DNA from: Blepharisma japonicum
Taxonomy: Eukaryota; Ciliophora; Heterotrichea; Heterotrichida; Blepharismidae
DNA: 64,000 nucleotides
Direction: 5' to 3'
Assembly: GCA_949751835.1 (NCBI GenBank)
Contig: CATKHK010000054.1
Location: forward strand, 248,001-312,000
How positions within the stretch are numbered: position 1 is the first letter of the stretch; each line of letters starts with the position of its first letter. Below the pieces are notes generated by a model. The model was not told the DNA's origin, did no database searches, and saw nothing but the letters and a program-made list of their open reading frames with translations. Positions 41,065 to 50,999 of this stretch are shown here, in pieces. Made by a program: the position numbers and the translations under genes.

Positions 41065-42837
41065 ATGAATATAAGTATAAAGTGAATATGTGCTTTATCT
41101 CTATTGATCTTGGCCTCAGCAAGTCAGAAAACAATGCAGCCAGAGATGAAGAATTATGGATTGGCATTTTTAGAAGAGGAAGAGGAAGATAATACTCAAG
41201 ATTTGGTGGATTCTGGATTTGCAGGAAGCTCTGTAAGCACAGAAGAAGGAGATGAATATAATGAATATTATGAAGATGATGGAGATTATGATGAGGAATA
41301 TGAATATCAAGATGTCGAAAGGGTTGACTATAGCGAATATGATAGTGATTATAGTGCTACTTATACAGCTACAGATGAGGACGAAGAAAATAATGATGAT
41401 GAAGACTCTGAGGGGGATTTAGATGAGAATAATGAAGAGGAGGATAGTGGAGAGGAAGAGGAAAGTTCTACAGATAGTAGTGAGGATGCAGATAGTGATA
41501 GTGAAGAAGGCACAAATGAGGAGAGTCAAGATATAGATGAAGCAGAAAATGATTATGATGAAGATATAGATGATGGAGATGAAAATTCTGATATTGATAT
41601 TGATGAAAATGAAGAATACTACTCTGAAGAAGGTGATTATTCTGAAAGTAATGAAGATGAAAATGGAGAAGAGCTAGAGGACTATTCAAGTGAAAGCATA
41701 GATTATAGTAGTGATGCTGATGAAAGTGAATACTCAGATAATGACTCTGATGAAGATTTAGAAGAAGATTATGACGAAGATACTAGCGAAAGCTATGAAA
41801 ATGGTGATGAAACTGAAGAGTCAGAAGATGAACTTGAAGACTATTCAGGTGATAGCGATGAGTATGAAAACGACTCAGACTATGATGAAACAGATGCAAG
41901 CTATGAAGACGACTCTGGAGAGCTTGAGGACTATGCCAGCACAACTTCAGAGGAAAGTGAAGAAGAGGATGAAGACGAACAAACAGAAGAAGATAGTGAT
42001 GAAGAAGAAAACGATGAAGACAGTGATGAAGAAGAAAGCGAAGAAGACAGTGATGAAGAAGAAAGTGATGAAGAAGAGAGAGTTGAAGAAGAAAGCAATG
42101 AAGAAGACAGTGATGAAGAAGAAAATGATGAGGAAGAAAGTGATGAAGAAGAAAGTGATGAAGAAGTAATTGATGGGAAAGAAAGCGATGAGGAAGAAAG
42201 CGATGAAGAAGAAAACGATGAAGAAGAAAATGATGAAGAAGAAACTGATGAAGAAAGCGATGAGGAAGAAAGTAATGATGAAAGCGAAGAAGAAAGCGAT
42301 GAGGAAGAAATTAATGAAGAAGAAAGTAATGAAAAAGAAAATAATGAAGAAGAAAGTGATGAAGAAGAAAGTAATGAAGAAGAAAGTGATGAAGAAGAAA
42401 GTAATGAAGAAGAAAGTAATGAAGAAGAAAGTAATGAAAAAGAAAATAATGAAGAAGAAAGTGATGAAGAAGAAAGTGATGAAGAAAGCGAAGAAGAAAG
42501 CGAAGAAGGAAGCGAAGAAGGAAGCGAAGAAGAAAGCGAAGAAGAAAGTGAAGAAGAAAGTGAAGAAGAAAGTGAAGAAGAAAGTGAAGAAGAAAGTGAA
42601 GAAGAAAGTGAAGAAGAAGATAGCGAAGTATCTAACTCAGAAGAGATAGAAAACTCTGATGAATCATCAAGTGATGAGGATACAATTAGCGAAGACAGTA
42701 GTGAAAGCGACTTAGAAAACCAAGACTCAAGTGAAGAAGCCTCTGAAACTGAAGAAGATGAAAATTCCAGTGAGTCCACAAGTGATATCACTGACGAATC
42801 AAGCGAGCCATCCGAAACATCTGAAGTCACAGAATAA
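41065..42837 (+). CDS. Secreted Asp/Glu/Ser repeat protein
   Basis: The 590-residue protein starts at ATG 41065 with a signal peptide: MNISIKWICALSLLILASAS. Residue 7 (Trp) is TGA at 41083-41085. The mature chain is almost entirely acidic: an irregular D/E/S/Y region (residues 35-300), then repeats of SDEEE, SNEEE and SEEE units (about 305-520), then an S/D/E/T tail. No transmembrane segment or cysteines follow. Such chains bind Ca2+ or cationic partners and occur in secretory granules and mineral-associated proteins; a role in extrusome (cortical pigment granule) packing is speculative. Family unknown. Ends TAA. Confidence 0.8.
41976..42630 (+). repeat. Degenerate GAAGAAGAAAGTGAT-type coding minisatellite
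   Basis: About 650 bp consist of variants of 12- and 15-nt units such as GAAGAAAGTGAT and GAAGAAGAAAGTAAT within the acidic protein. The final part is an almost pure run of GAAGAAAGT(C)GAA units. All copies keep the frame, so unit number can vary between alleles without truncation. Confidence 0.85.
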
Positions 42838-42972
42838 TTAGCAAACTTATTTGTTTAATAATAACCTACCTTAATAACAATAGTCTACTAAATTCAATTA
42901 CCCTTAAGTTTCTATATTTTAAATTTTCCTTGTTCTATTTAAAATCTTAGATTAATACATTCTTATAATTCA

Positions 42973-43362
42973 TTATAAAGTAGTACTTAAATAGGCAATA
43001 TATTGCTTTATCTGTGCTCCAGCTTTCTGCAATGTCAAGCTATTATTATTGTTGGCTTTTTTAGCAGGCTGAGAGTTTACTTCCTCTGAAGCTATTTTTC
43101 TCTTAAGATTCGAAAAATCTCTCAGTGCGATTTTTGCTTGATATGCGTCTTGAATTGCTTTGTGCTCTTCCTGTTCTCTTCTTTTTTCTTTAGCTGATTT
43201 TTGCATTTCTTCTGCTTTCGCTCTTTGTTGATTTCTAAATGCAATATGCTCATTTCTGATAACTGTTTCCTTAAAATTTCATCGTATTTTTGGATTATTA
43301 TTCCAGCGCTTCTTATTTCGAGTGTCCCTTCTTAAAATTGGTTCTGGATCATCGTCAATCAT
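42973..43362 (-). CDS. Small basic helical protein, 129 aa
   Basis: A single frame of 129 residues results if TGA 43279-43281 is read as Trp (KIRWNFKETVIRNEHIAFRN). The composition is highly charged: an acidic start (MIDDDPEPILRR), a basic helical middle (KEKRREQEEHKAIQDAYQAK) and an asparagine-rich stretch KKANNNNS. The profile suggests a nuclear or ribonucleoprotein factor, but no family is recognised. Ends TAA. Confidence 0.6.
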
Positions 43363-43535
43363 TTTGATATTATATGAACAATATGTGGAAATTAATCTAA
43401 ATTAAAATTTTATTCTTATTTTTTTCTCTTTGACTTTTAAGCAATCAATAAACCAAGTTACTTTTAAAATATTTTTAATAAAAATTCATTATATAATCAA
43501 AACAGAAATTAAATAATTATTTAATCCTTTACACC

Positions 43536-44483
43536 TTACCTCAAGTTAAATTGCCCCGTTTCAACATTGAAATTTCTATGCAGCAACTTAATATAATTTT
43601 CATCAATATCAACTGTTCTTGATCTCTCAATCAATTCTTCCCAGCCGATTTTTCCTTTCCCTCCATCCAGCAGCTCCAAAAAATGTTTTCACTCCCTCTG
43701 GCTCTGATGCGTAATTTTCAGCGGTCCCAAAATTTCAATGGAGTCTCTCGCCTGAAGAATTGTGTCTTCCAGGCATTTCAAAATCGCAATGACAAATCTA
43801 TATATAAAAGACCAGCCTTTCCTAAAAAACTGGTCAAGAATGTTCACCATTTCTCGTACAGGCACCACACTGCCAAACATCGTAAAAAGTCAGTCAGTTG
43901 CATACATTTCTGAGCTTATCCTGTGCTCAGCAAACTGCCTGTGGACGTTTGGAAGCAAATCTAAAATGAGAAGTTGGATTATTTGGCAGTGTTTTGACAG
44001 TCCTGGAAGTCTTGGCAAAAAAATATCCCGCAATTCATATTCTTCCATCAGCCCAATGAAAAGTCAAAATGCATCAACTTCGCTGGAATGCCAAAGTAGA
44101 GCTGCAACTATAAAATTCATCCCTTGGACATAGCCAAGATAATGGTCGTACTTGCTGAAAGCATATAGGACTCTTCGCAAAGCTGCTTGGCCTTTGGAAT
44201 TTTCTGAAAAATATCGTTCATCGGGGTAGGTACGGGCTAAGTCGAGTTCGATTTGTTTGGTGCTGTCTTTATATTGCTGGGTTTCTAGAGGAGATTCTAA
44301 GAGTTCTTGGTAAATTTCTTCTGCATTTCTAGGTGGGTTACATTTTAAAAGTCAAGTTGCAGCTCGATTGCATGATGTAGATGCACGAGATGGGACAAAC
44401 TGCCGATAGCTGCGAGTGAAGAAACTTTTGTCTTCTAAATTGCAATCGCATTGTATTTCATGGGTGTTGATAGAAACAGGCAT
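43536..44483 (-). CDS. TBC-domain Rab GTPase-activating protein
   Basis: The gene becomes a 315-residue frame only if four TGA codons are read as Trp. It is a TBC (Tre2/Bub2/Cdc16) RabGAP: IELDLARTYPDERYF carries the arginine finger of IxxDxxRT, and YLGYVQGMNFIVAALLW carries the glutamine finger of YxQGM. The later block SSEMYATDWLFTMFGSVVPV, with the family Trp encoded by TGA, and FRKGWSFIYRFVIAILK are also typical. An acidic TBC3-like helix FWLFIGLMEEYEL fits as well. It should accelerate GTP hydrolysis by a Rab; the target is unknown. The first about 55 residues precede the domain. Ends TAA. Confidence 0.88.
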
Positions 44484-45147
44484 ACTCTTAGAGTTACGCC
44501 TTAGTGTGGAGAACTTTAAGATATTCAGCTTTTCGAAAATTAATTAACATAATTAACTTTAATCTTAACCTTTAAAAGTGGCTGGAAGATTTCGCTAATT
44601 AGACAAATGAAAGACTGATTAAGCAGCAAAGATATCTATGAGGCAAGCCGCAAAATAAATCAATAGATTATTTTAAATATTTACCCCTTTAAAATTCAAA
44701 TAAATGAAATAAATAAAATAATTTATAATAAATTAGTTTTTATTAGGGAGATGCATATAGCAAAAGAAAAATCTAAGATTAAAACTTTATTAAAAATTTT
44801 AAAATAAAAATATCTAGTATTAATTTTACCTAAAAAAATGAATAAAACAATAAAATTTTAATTACTGAAAATATTGTATATAAAATCGACAAAAAAAACA
44901 ATAACAAAAAATTTATCATAAGAAATGAAGATATTATGTGCACCACTCTGTAAGTAATGAGCAATTTTAAGATTTGCAACCGATATGCTAATTGAAATTA
45001 GCCATAAGCTTTTTAAAAATATTAGGTCTTCGAAATATCTCAATTTTGATATAACCATTTAAAACACTTTTTATTAAGTTTCAGTAAAAAATCTTAAAAG
45101 TAAAAATCATATTTCTGGTGTATAAACTATATTAAATTAAAGAGCTT
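44484..45147. other. AT-rich intergenic stretch, about 660 bp
   Basis: Shared upstream region of the divergent TBC and SAXO-like genes. A 66-residue hydrophobic frame on the minus strand (44858-45058) is of the same AT composition as its surroundings, and I do not call it. Confidence 0.45.
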
Positions 45148-46335
45148 ATGGCATCTATAAGATATCTACTTGAATCAAGAGGAGGTGAATCTTTCCCAAG
45201 AAGAAACCCCAAAACATCTTCCTCAGCTTCCAGAGTTTCTTTAAGAAACCTTGAAAACCCTAACTTAAGAGATTTGCAAAGACTTATCCGTGATTTTGAC
45301 AGTAACTTACCTAAAAAATCTCCACAACTATCAAATACTATTCCGAAGCAAGTTTCAGAGGCTTTGTCACAGCCAATAAAAGACTCAACCAAAGAATCAT
45401 TAAAACAGCCACCGAAAGACCGAGCAGGAGACTTCACAAAAGAAACAGCAAATGAACCAATAAAAGACGATGGGAATAATTCTCAGTCTTTTGCTATAGA
45501 AGAAGACGTCATTGGAGAAGCCTTAGACAAAGCAGAAATCGAATACACTTCTATTGAAGACTGTCCTCTAAGCCAAGATAATTTACCAATTGTAGGAGAA
45601 GCTGAGCACGCTGTTGGTTATTGTTTTTGCCACCATTGCACATGTGGCCAACATCGCTGTCCAGGTCTTGACATTCGTGAAGACCTTGCATCTCGATCAA
45701 TATGAACAACTTCATATCGTCAAAATTTTAAGTCAAAGCTCTCTGACGCTCCTCCAAACCCTAATTTCGCTCCCAGTAATACAAGCTATTATAAACCTGC
45801 CTATAAAGACTTGACTACTACTCAGCGAAATGATTTCAAGCCTCCTCCTATCACTCCTCCCAAACTCGAGAAAAATCCGAGCACCCCACTTTATCAGCTA
45901 AAGCAGACAGCCCGAAGTTCTTATTCCCGAGATTTCCCTGACTGGAGATATGGAGCATTAATAAAAATCAAGCCCGATTCTTTACCTTACAGAGGTGGGA
46001 TGCTGAGATCTAACATTTGCTCCACCTACACTGACTCTTTCAAACATTTTGAAGATCTTGACCAGCCTAAAAAAAGGACTTTTTCTACAAGCTGCTTAAC
46101 TGAGAGGACTGGAAACGGCCCAATCAGCTTGCTGAATAATTTTTCAGGAGAAACCACATCAAGAAGTGAGTATAAAAACTTGATTTCGAAGTCAAAATAC
46201 CTTAATAAGAAAATTGAAAACAAACAAGACGCTTCTCCACAAAACAGCGTACCGAGGGTGCATTTTACAACGAGCTACCAAAGCGAATTTAAATCAAAAC
46301 TTCATCCGTTTGGATTGACAAGACATAGAGCTTAA
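45148..46335 (+). CDS. SAXO-like microtubule-stabilising protein
   Basis: TGA 45703-45705 read as Trp joins two open frames into a 395-aa protein. After an about 155-residue disordered N-terminus comes the SAXO-type Cys motif CFCHHCTCGQHRCP (about residues 165-180; C-x-C-x2-C-x-C-G-x-H-x-C-P). Degenerate Mn-type repeats follow: WTTSYRQNFKSK, YYKPAYKDLTTTQRNDFKPP, TARSSYSRDFPDW, STYTDSFKHF, TTSYQSEFKSK. In animals and protists SAXO proteins (FAM154) bind and stabilise axonemal and basal-body microtubules from inside or along protofilaments. The Cys motif normally sits at the extreme N-terminus, so the long leader is unusual. Ends TAA. Confidence 0.85.
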
Positions 46336-46357
46336 GTGTAGATTTAGTTAGATTAAT

Positions 46358-47344
46358 TTAATTTGAAAGCTTGCATATAGACGCGCCTCGATTGCTTGAC
46401 AATGCATGCATGATTTTAAGCCCATCAATGCTTGTGATTTTACTTTGGTTTATTTTTCAAAATTTTAAAATTTCAGCTTTTGCTCGCCAAAAGTCGAAAA
46501 ATTGATAGTCGATTATGGTTTCTAGTGAAGAATTTTGCTTGAGATTGGATAAAATGATGTGTTCGCCTTTGAAAAAATCATAGGGAATTATGAGATCTGA
46601 GTCATAATTTAGTAATTGGAATATAGAAGTTTTGATTTTGTTGAAATTGTTGATTTGATCAATGCTGCATGATTGTAGAGACGAATTTATTCATTCTAAG
46701 ATATACTTGGCTTTATATAGCTGAATTGCTTGAGCTTCAGTATATTTAGGATTTTCAATCAAAATAAGCTGATTAAAGCATTTAAATGTGTCAGCATCTT
46801 GGATAATATTTTGTGCTTCTCTACAAACCACCCCAACTGCTAGTTGTCGACATACCTTTTTGTCTATTCCACAAATCGGGATCTTTTTTTTAAATTTATT
46901 ACTCAAATTTTCCAGAAAGGACATTTTAGCTTCTTCTTCAGTTTTTTGGGCTTCTATAGTTTTTAAAATAGAAGATTCAAACTTATTGTTATAAGCTGAC
47001 TTAATGATTTTATATTGAGACAGCATGTCTTCTTGGACAATTGCATCGATTTTTCCTTCTAAAACAACAGTGCTATTTGCATCAGCTTTTTTTTTATTTT
47101 TAATTACTTTCCCATACCTCACTCACAGCTCTTTAGCCTCCAAAATTGCATAGTCTGCTTTTTCTTCAATACTTAATACTTTACTTGGCTTATCTTTATT
47201 CTCAAATGGCTCACTTGCCAGCGTAGCCCTAAATAATGAACTCTCATAGCTTGCATTGACAAATTTAAAGAAAAAACATCGCAGTAGCGCATGTCGAAAT
47301 AGTCCCAAAAGTGCTTCTACAAGCTCAATAAACTCTTTTTCCAT
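46358..47344 (-). CDS. Unknown helical protein, 328 aa
   Basis: Several TGA codons read as Trp (47123-47125, 46691-46693, 46457-46459) give a continuous 328-residue frame. The chain is predicted mainly helical, with basic stretches (VRYGKVIKNKKKADANS) and scattered cysteines (CGIDKKVCRQLAVGVVCREA). A hydrophobic N-terminal helix (ELVEALLGLFRHALLRCFFF) could be buried or membrane-associated. No family is recognised. It is divergent from delta-COP by 47 bp and convergent with the SAXO-like gene by 22 bp. Ends TAA. Confidence 0.65.
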
Positions 47345-47391
47345 TTATAGCTAAAACAATTTGAAAAAATGCTCCTCTTTATCTAATTAAA

Positions 47392-48117
47392 ATGGTGGTA
47401 ATATCTGCTGGCCTAGTCACCAAGAATGGGAGAATTTTGCTTGCAAGACAGTTTTTAGAGATTTCCAAAGGACACATCGAAGGACTGCTGAACTCATTCG
47501 TAAGGATGATTGATCCGAATGTCCAACACACTTTCATTGAAAATGAATCGGCTCGCTTCGTATATCTCCCCTTCGAAGACCTATATCTCGTCCTCACCAC
47601 TTCTAAAGACAGCAACATTGTGGAAGACCTTGAAACCCTGCGCCTTCTTTCCAAAATAATCCAGCACTACTGTCCTTTTGGTTTAGACGAAGGCAATATC
47701 TTGAAAAATTCCTTCGAAATCGTATGGGGTTTTGACGACGTGATCTCCCAAGGCTACAGAGAAAGTATCACACTAGCCCAAATGCTGACTTATTGCGAAA
47801 TGGAAAGCGCTGAAGAAAAGCTGCACAAAGAAAAGCAAAAAGCACTGATGTTGGAAGCCAAAGAAGTTGCAAAAAGGAAACAGTCAGAGCTTGATAAGAA
47901 AAGAGCGGTAGAAGATAAAGAAAGAAAACGCGAAAGGAGAAGTGTCCAGGAAGAATCAGACTATATGACTAAGCCAGATGTACCAAATGTCCCGAGTCCT
48001 ACAGTTTCAGTCACAGAAACTCCAAGCCAAATCAGTCCCCCTCAGGGTGCTTTTAAGAAGCCTGTTAAAGGTATGGTACTGGCCACAAAAGGGAAAAAAG
48101 GAAAAGTTGATGCATAA
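47392..48117 (+). CDS. ARCN1: Coatomer subunit delta, longin part only
   Basis: The 241-aa protein matches the N-terminal half of delta-COP: a longin-type domain (MVVISAGLVTKNGRILLARQ, RFVYLPFEDLYLVLTTSK, LETLRLLSKIIQHYCPFGLD, FDDVISQGYRESITLAQML), then the charged helix (ESAEEKLHKEKQKALMLEAK) and a Pro-rich linker. It ends TAA right after the conserved KGMVLATKGKKG stretch. Family members continue for about 270 more residues with a mu-homology domain. I find no such domain in frame or after a tiny intron before the convergent CDC14 gene. It should still enter the COPI F-subcomplex through the longin domain. Either truly shortened or split. Confidence 0.85.
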   Translation: MVVISAGLVTKNGRILLARQFLEISKGHIEGLLNSFVRMIDPNVQHTFIENESARFVYLPFEDLYLVLTTSKDSNIVEDLETLRLLSKIIQHYCPFGLDEGNILKNSFEIVWGFDDVISQGYRESITLAQMLTYCEMESAEEKLHKEKQKALMLEAKEVAKRKQSELDKKRAVEDKERKRERRSVQEESDYMTKPDVPNVPSPTVSVTETPSQISPPQGAFKKPVKGMVLATKGKKGKVDA

Positions 48118-48158
48118 ATATAAGCTTTAAATTGAAAATGTGTGCATTTAATTAAACA

Positions 48159-49403
48159 TTAGTTGTACTGTGAAACTAAGTCCCGTAGTGGGGTTGCAGA
48201 TCGGTTACCTAGCAAGTAATTGAAAGGGGTTTGCGGTCTTTCTACGTTTTGGATCATTTTGGATATGTCGATGATAGGGGAGGAAAGCCGGTTACTTTCT
48301 CCTGGAGATGTCATGGCACAGCGAGATCTTTTGGCTGATAGAAGCCGGATAGCTTGGCCATGGTCACCAAGGACTGATTTTTTCATATCGTCTGAGGAAT
48401 AGCAAGATATGTTTTCAATGTTGTTTAATTTCTTTTCGTAGTCAAGCAAAAATTGCTGCTGAGGACCTAAGATTGATCCTGGCCTACAGATTCTACACCA
48501 TGCGATAAAATCTTCGGCTGGGAATCGGTATTTCTTTATTATATAGCAGCCAATTAATGTACCTGTTCTACCAAGGCCAGCTTTACAATGAACAGCGACA
48601 GCTCCAGACTCATCTTCTATAATGGCAATAAATCTATTGACGATTTCATCAGAAGGGCAGCTTCCGTCTAGGAAGAAAAGATCATAATGCCGTATCCCAG
48701 CTGATTTGAATTTTTCTTCTTCATAGGTTTTATTGTTAAGTCTGATTACAGCAGTCACATTCATGTTATTAAATAAGCCGACAAAATCTTCAGGCTTATA
48801 ACTATACCAGTTTTCCTCAGTGGGAGAATCTGTAGGACTGCCAAATGCTAAAAGTTTCCCTGGCAAAATCCAGTTCATATCTCCGTTTTCAACTTTTTCT
48901 CGGAATTCGTAGAATTTAACGTCAAACCGATGAAAATTGAACCAGTTCAGCTGCATTGCAAGTTCCAAGCCTCTTAAACAGTGAAGGATTGTACAGAAAT
49001 AATAGCATGGTCCCATGCTAGCATCTCTAAAAGGAAGAAAATCAGATTGAGAAGCAAAAGGTCTCCAGGCTTCACTTGCAGATTTCCGCAGAATAATGAT
49101 TTGGAAAGCTCCCATCAAGTAGGCTGCATTAGCACGTTTTTCGTCTTTTAGGCTGCTATAATGATAAATTTGGTGATTAATGTACTTAGGGTCTTTTAAT
49201 AGTTTATCTAGCTGGTAGCAAAACCTATAAGTCATTGCAAGATTTAAAGGGCCAAAGTCCTCACAAAAAGCTTCATACTGGAGTTCCTACATGAAATTTA
49301 CACTGTCTACACACACGAAAAATGAAAGTGGCTTGTTGCGAGGAGGGTAGCGATCACTAATCCAGAATAGTCGATCTTTTATGATTTCAATCGGGTTGCT
49401 CAT
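48159..49403 (-). CDS. CDC14: Dual-specificity phosphatase CDC14
   Basis: Exon 1 (49302-49403) and exon 2 (48159-49286) join over a 15-nt intron into 409 residues. Both CDC14 domains are present: the N-terminal domain (DRLFWISDRYPP, then ELQYEAFCEDFGPLNLAMTY, DASMGPCYYFCTILHCLRGL) and the catalytic domain with the P-loop VHCKAGLGRTGTLIGCY (Cys nucleophile, Arg) and the downstream WCRICRPGSILGPQQQFL. CDC14 reverses CDK phosphorylation at mitotic exit and is also linked to basal bodies in some protists. The C-terminal 90 residues are Ser/Arg-rich and probably regulatory. Ends TAA. Confidence 0.93.
49287..49301 (-). other. 15-nt spliceosomal intron in CDC14
   Basis: Read on the minus strand it is GTAAATTTCATGTAG, phase 0, with an in-frame TAG. 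Removal joins FFVCVDS to ELQYEAFCEDFGPLNLAM, which matches CDC14 relatives without gap. Confidence 0.9.
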
Positions 49404-49779
49404 ATTGACAGATAATTTAAATAATTCCGTTAATTTTTGGGTCTTGAATTAAATCCATAAAAAGATGGAAATTTATATGAATTTTTATAAGTGTTACCTT
49501 ATTTTAAAAATCACAAAATCGATTGAATTTTAATATTAGAGTTATATTTATGATGCTTTATTGTATCCAGAGGTTTATTTAGTTATTTTATAATTAAAAC
49601 TTAAGCTAGCAAATATAAATAAAATTTTAATATTCTTGGCAGCATAATAATACATAAATAAAATTTTTTAATATCTCTTATTCAATTGCAATTTTCATTG
49701 CTATACTCCAAGAAGATTATTTGCTAAATCCATAGAGATATTTTTAGTCGATTTGAAGGATTATTAGAAAATAATAAAT
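49404..49779. other. AT-rich intergenic stretch, about 375 bp
   Basis: Shared upstream region of divergent CDC14 and the arrestin-like gene. I see no ORF or structured element. Confidence 0.5.
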
Positions 49780-50865
49780 ATGGAAGATTCAATAAGCACA
49801 AGTGATACATTCTTAGTTGATGACCGATCAGCTCGTGAGAGTCAAAATTACCAATTTCTGCATATAAGTCTCGATAGCTTGTTCTTTACCGCAGGCGACA
49901 ATCTGAGTGGGGATATTTTGCTGAACCTCTCATCCAGAAACTCCCCATCCTTAGTTTCCCTTAAAGTTTTTGGCATTGAATCTGTTAAAATAATAAAGCC
50001 AAGCGGCCAAACAACTGAAGAACAAAAATGTGTATTTAAAGTCGACTCCAAATTGCAGCAATGGGCTGAAAACACCCCAGGTGGACAGTTCAGTTTTCCA
50101 TTTACCTTCAAAACTCCTCAATTCTCTCCAGCATCTTTCAGCTTTTCCTCAACAGACCCTGAAGGAAACCAGATCTTTGCCAAAGTAGAATACACAATAA
50201 CAGCAGAACTTATATCCCGTGACCAGATCATAATTTCATCTCAGAAAGAAATAACTCTCCGTAACAAAAATAGTCGACTGCCTATTAAAAAGACAGTAAA
50301 TGCCCACCAAGCGATAAAGTCATGCTTCTGCTTCTCTCAGGGGTACTCAGCTATTACCCTGACTAATGAAATGTCAGAACATTCCACGATTGGCCAGTTA
50401 TCGACTTTTAAGATTGACCTTAAAGACAGCTTGCCAGTTTCGCCAATTAGTATGGTCATACAGGTTATTTTTGATATAAATTTTATAATTCCTGGGGATA
50501 AAGAGTATTTCTACTCGACTATTGTGACAAGAATTATGCCTAATATAAAACATGAAGGGATAAATATGGCTGGGCTCAGGTTTGAAGCAGATTTGGAGAA
50601 ATTACTGTATGGCGACAACCCGTGTAGCAATGATGGCTCTTTGTTTAAAGCTGAATATAAAGCTCAAGTTTTTGTACTTTATAATGTGGGCTGCAGGACA
50701 AAGAAGGTACAGGCTGAGCTTGACCTTCATGTAAACCCCAGGGTTTATGAAGGGGAAGAATTTAGGCTCCCCAATAGATGGAGCCCGAGATTTGGACCCA
50801 TCACCAACCTTATCGTGGAGAACACGAAACTGGCAAGTGATGAGAAAAACTGGAAATCAGCTTAA
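49780..50865 (+). CDS. Arrestin-like protein, 361 aa
   Basis: Two beta-sandwich halves of an arrestin fold can be recognised. N-half: LDSLFFTAGDNLSGDILLNL, LVSLKVFGIESVKI, GQFSFPFTFKTPQFSPASF and AKVEYTITAELI. C-half from about residue 190: ITLTNEMSEHSTIGQLSTFK, VIQVIFDINF and FKAEYKAQVFVLYNV. The pattern is closer to alpha-arrestins or VPS26-like proteins than to visual arrestins. It probably acts as a trafficking adaptor of membrane proteins; no PPxY motif was noticed, so ubiquitin-ligase recruitment is not obvious. No TGA codon or intron; ends TAA. Confidence 0.75.
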   Translation: MEDSISTSDTFLVDDRSARESQNYQFLHISLDSLFFTAGDNLSGDILLNLSSRNSPSLVSLKVFGIESVKIIKPSGQTTEEQKCVFKVDSKLQQWAENTPGGQFSFPFTFKTPQFSPASFSFSSTDPEGNQIFAKVEYTITAELISRDQIIISSQKEITLRNKNSRLPIKKTVNAHQAIKSCFCFSQGYSAITLTNEMSEHSTIGQLSTFKIDLKDSLPVSPISMVIQVIFDINFIIPGDKEYFYSTIVTRIMPNIKHEGINMAGLRFEADLEKLLYGDNPCSNDGSLFKAEYKAQVFVLYNVGCRTKKVQAELDLHVNPRVYEGEEFRLPNRWSPRFGPITNLIVENTKLASDEKNWKSA

Positions 50866-50999
50866 AATATTTAATATCATGAATTAATTATGCATATTTG
50901 CAAATTACTATTTAATATTATTTCAGAATTTATTTATCAAGACTAAGATTTCTTGCTCTTACAATAATCTCAAAACAATTTTGTAATTTTAATTATAAA

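Noticed and set aside
41931-42830. Long Ser-rich frame on the minus strand opposite the acidic protein
   Set aside because: It is the mirror of the GAA/GAT repeats (giving Ser/Leu codons); the plus frame has a start, a signal peptide and a TAA.
44858-45058. 66-residue hydrophobic frame on the minus strand
   Set aside because: Composition equals the surrounding AT-rich DNA; no motif or conserved feature.
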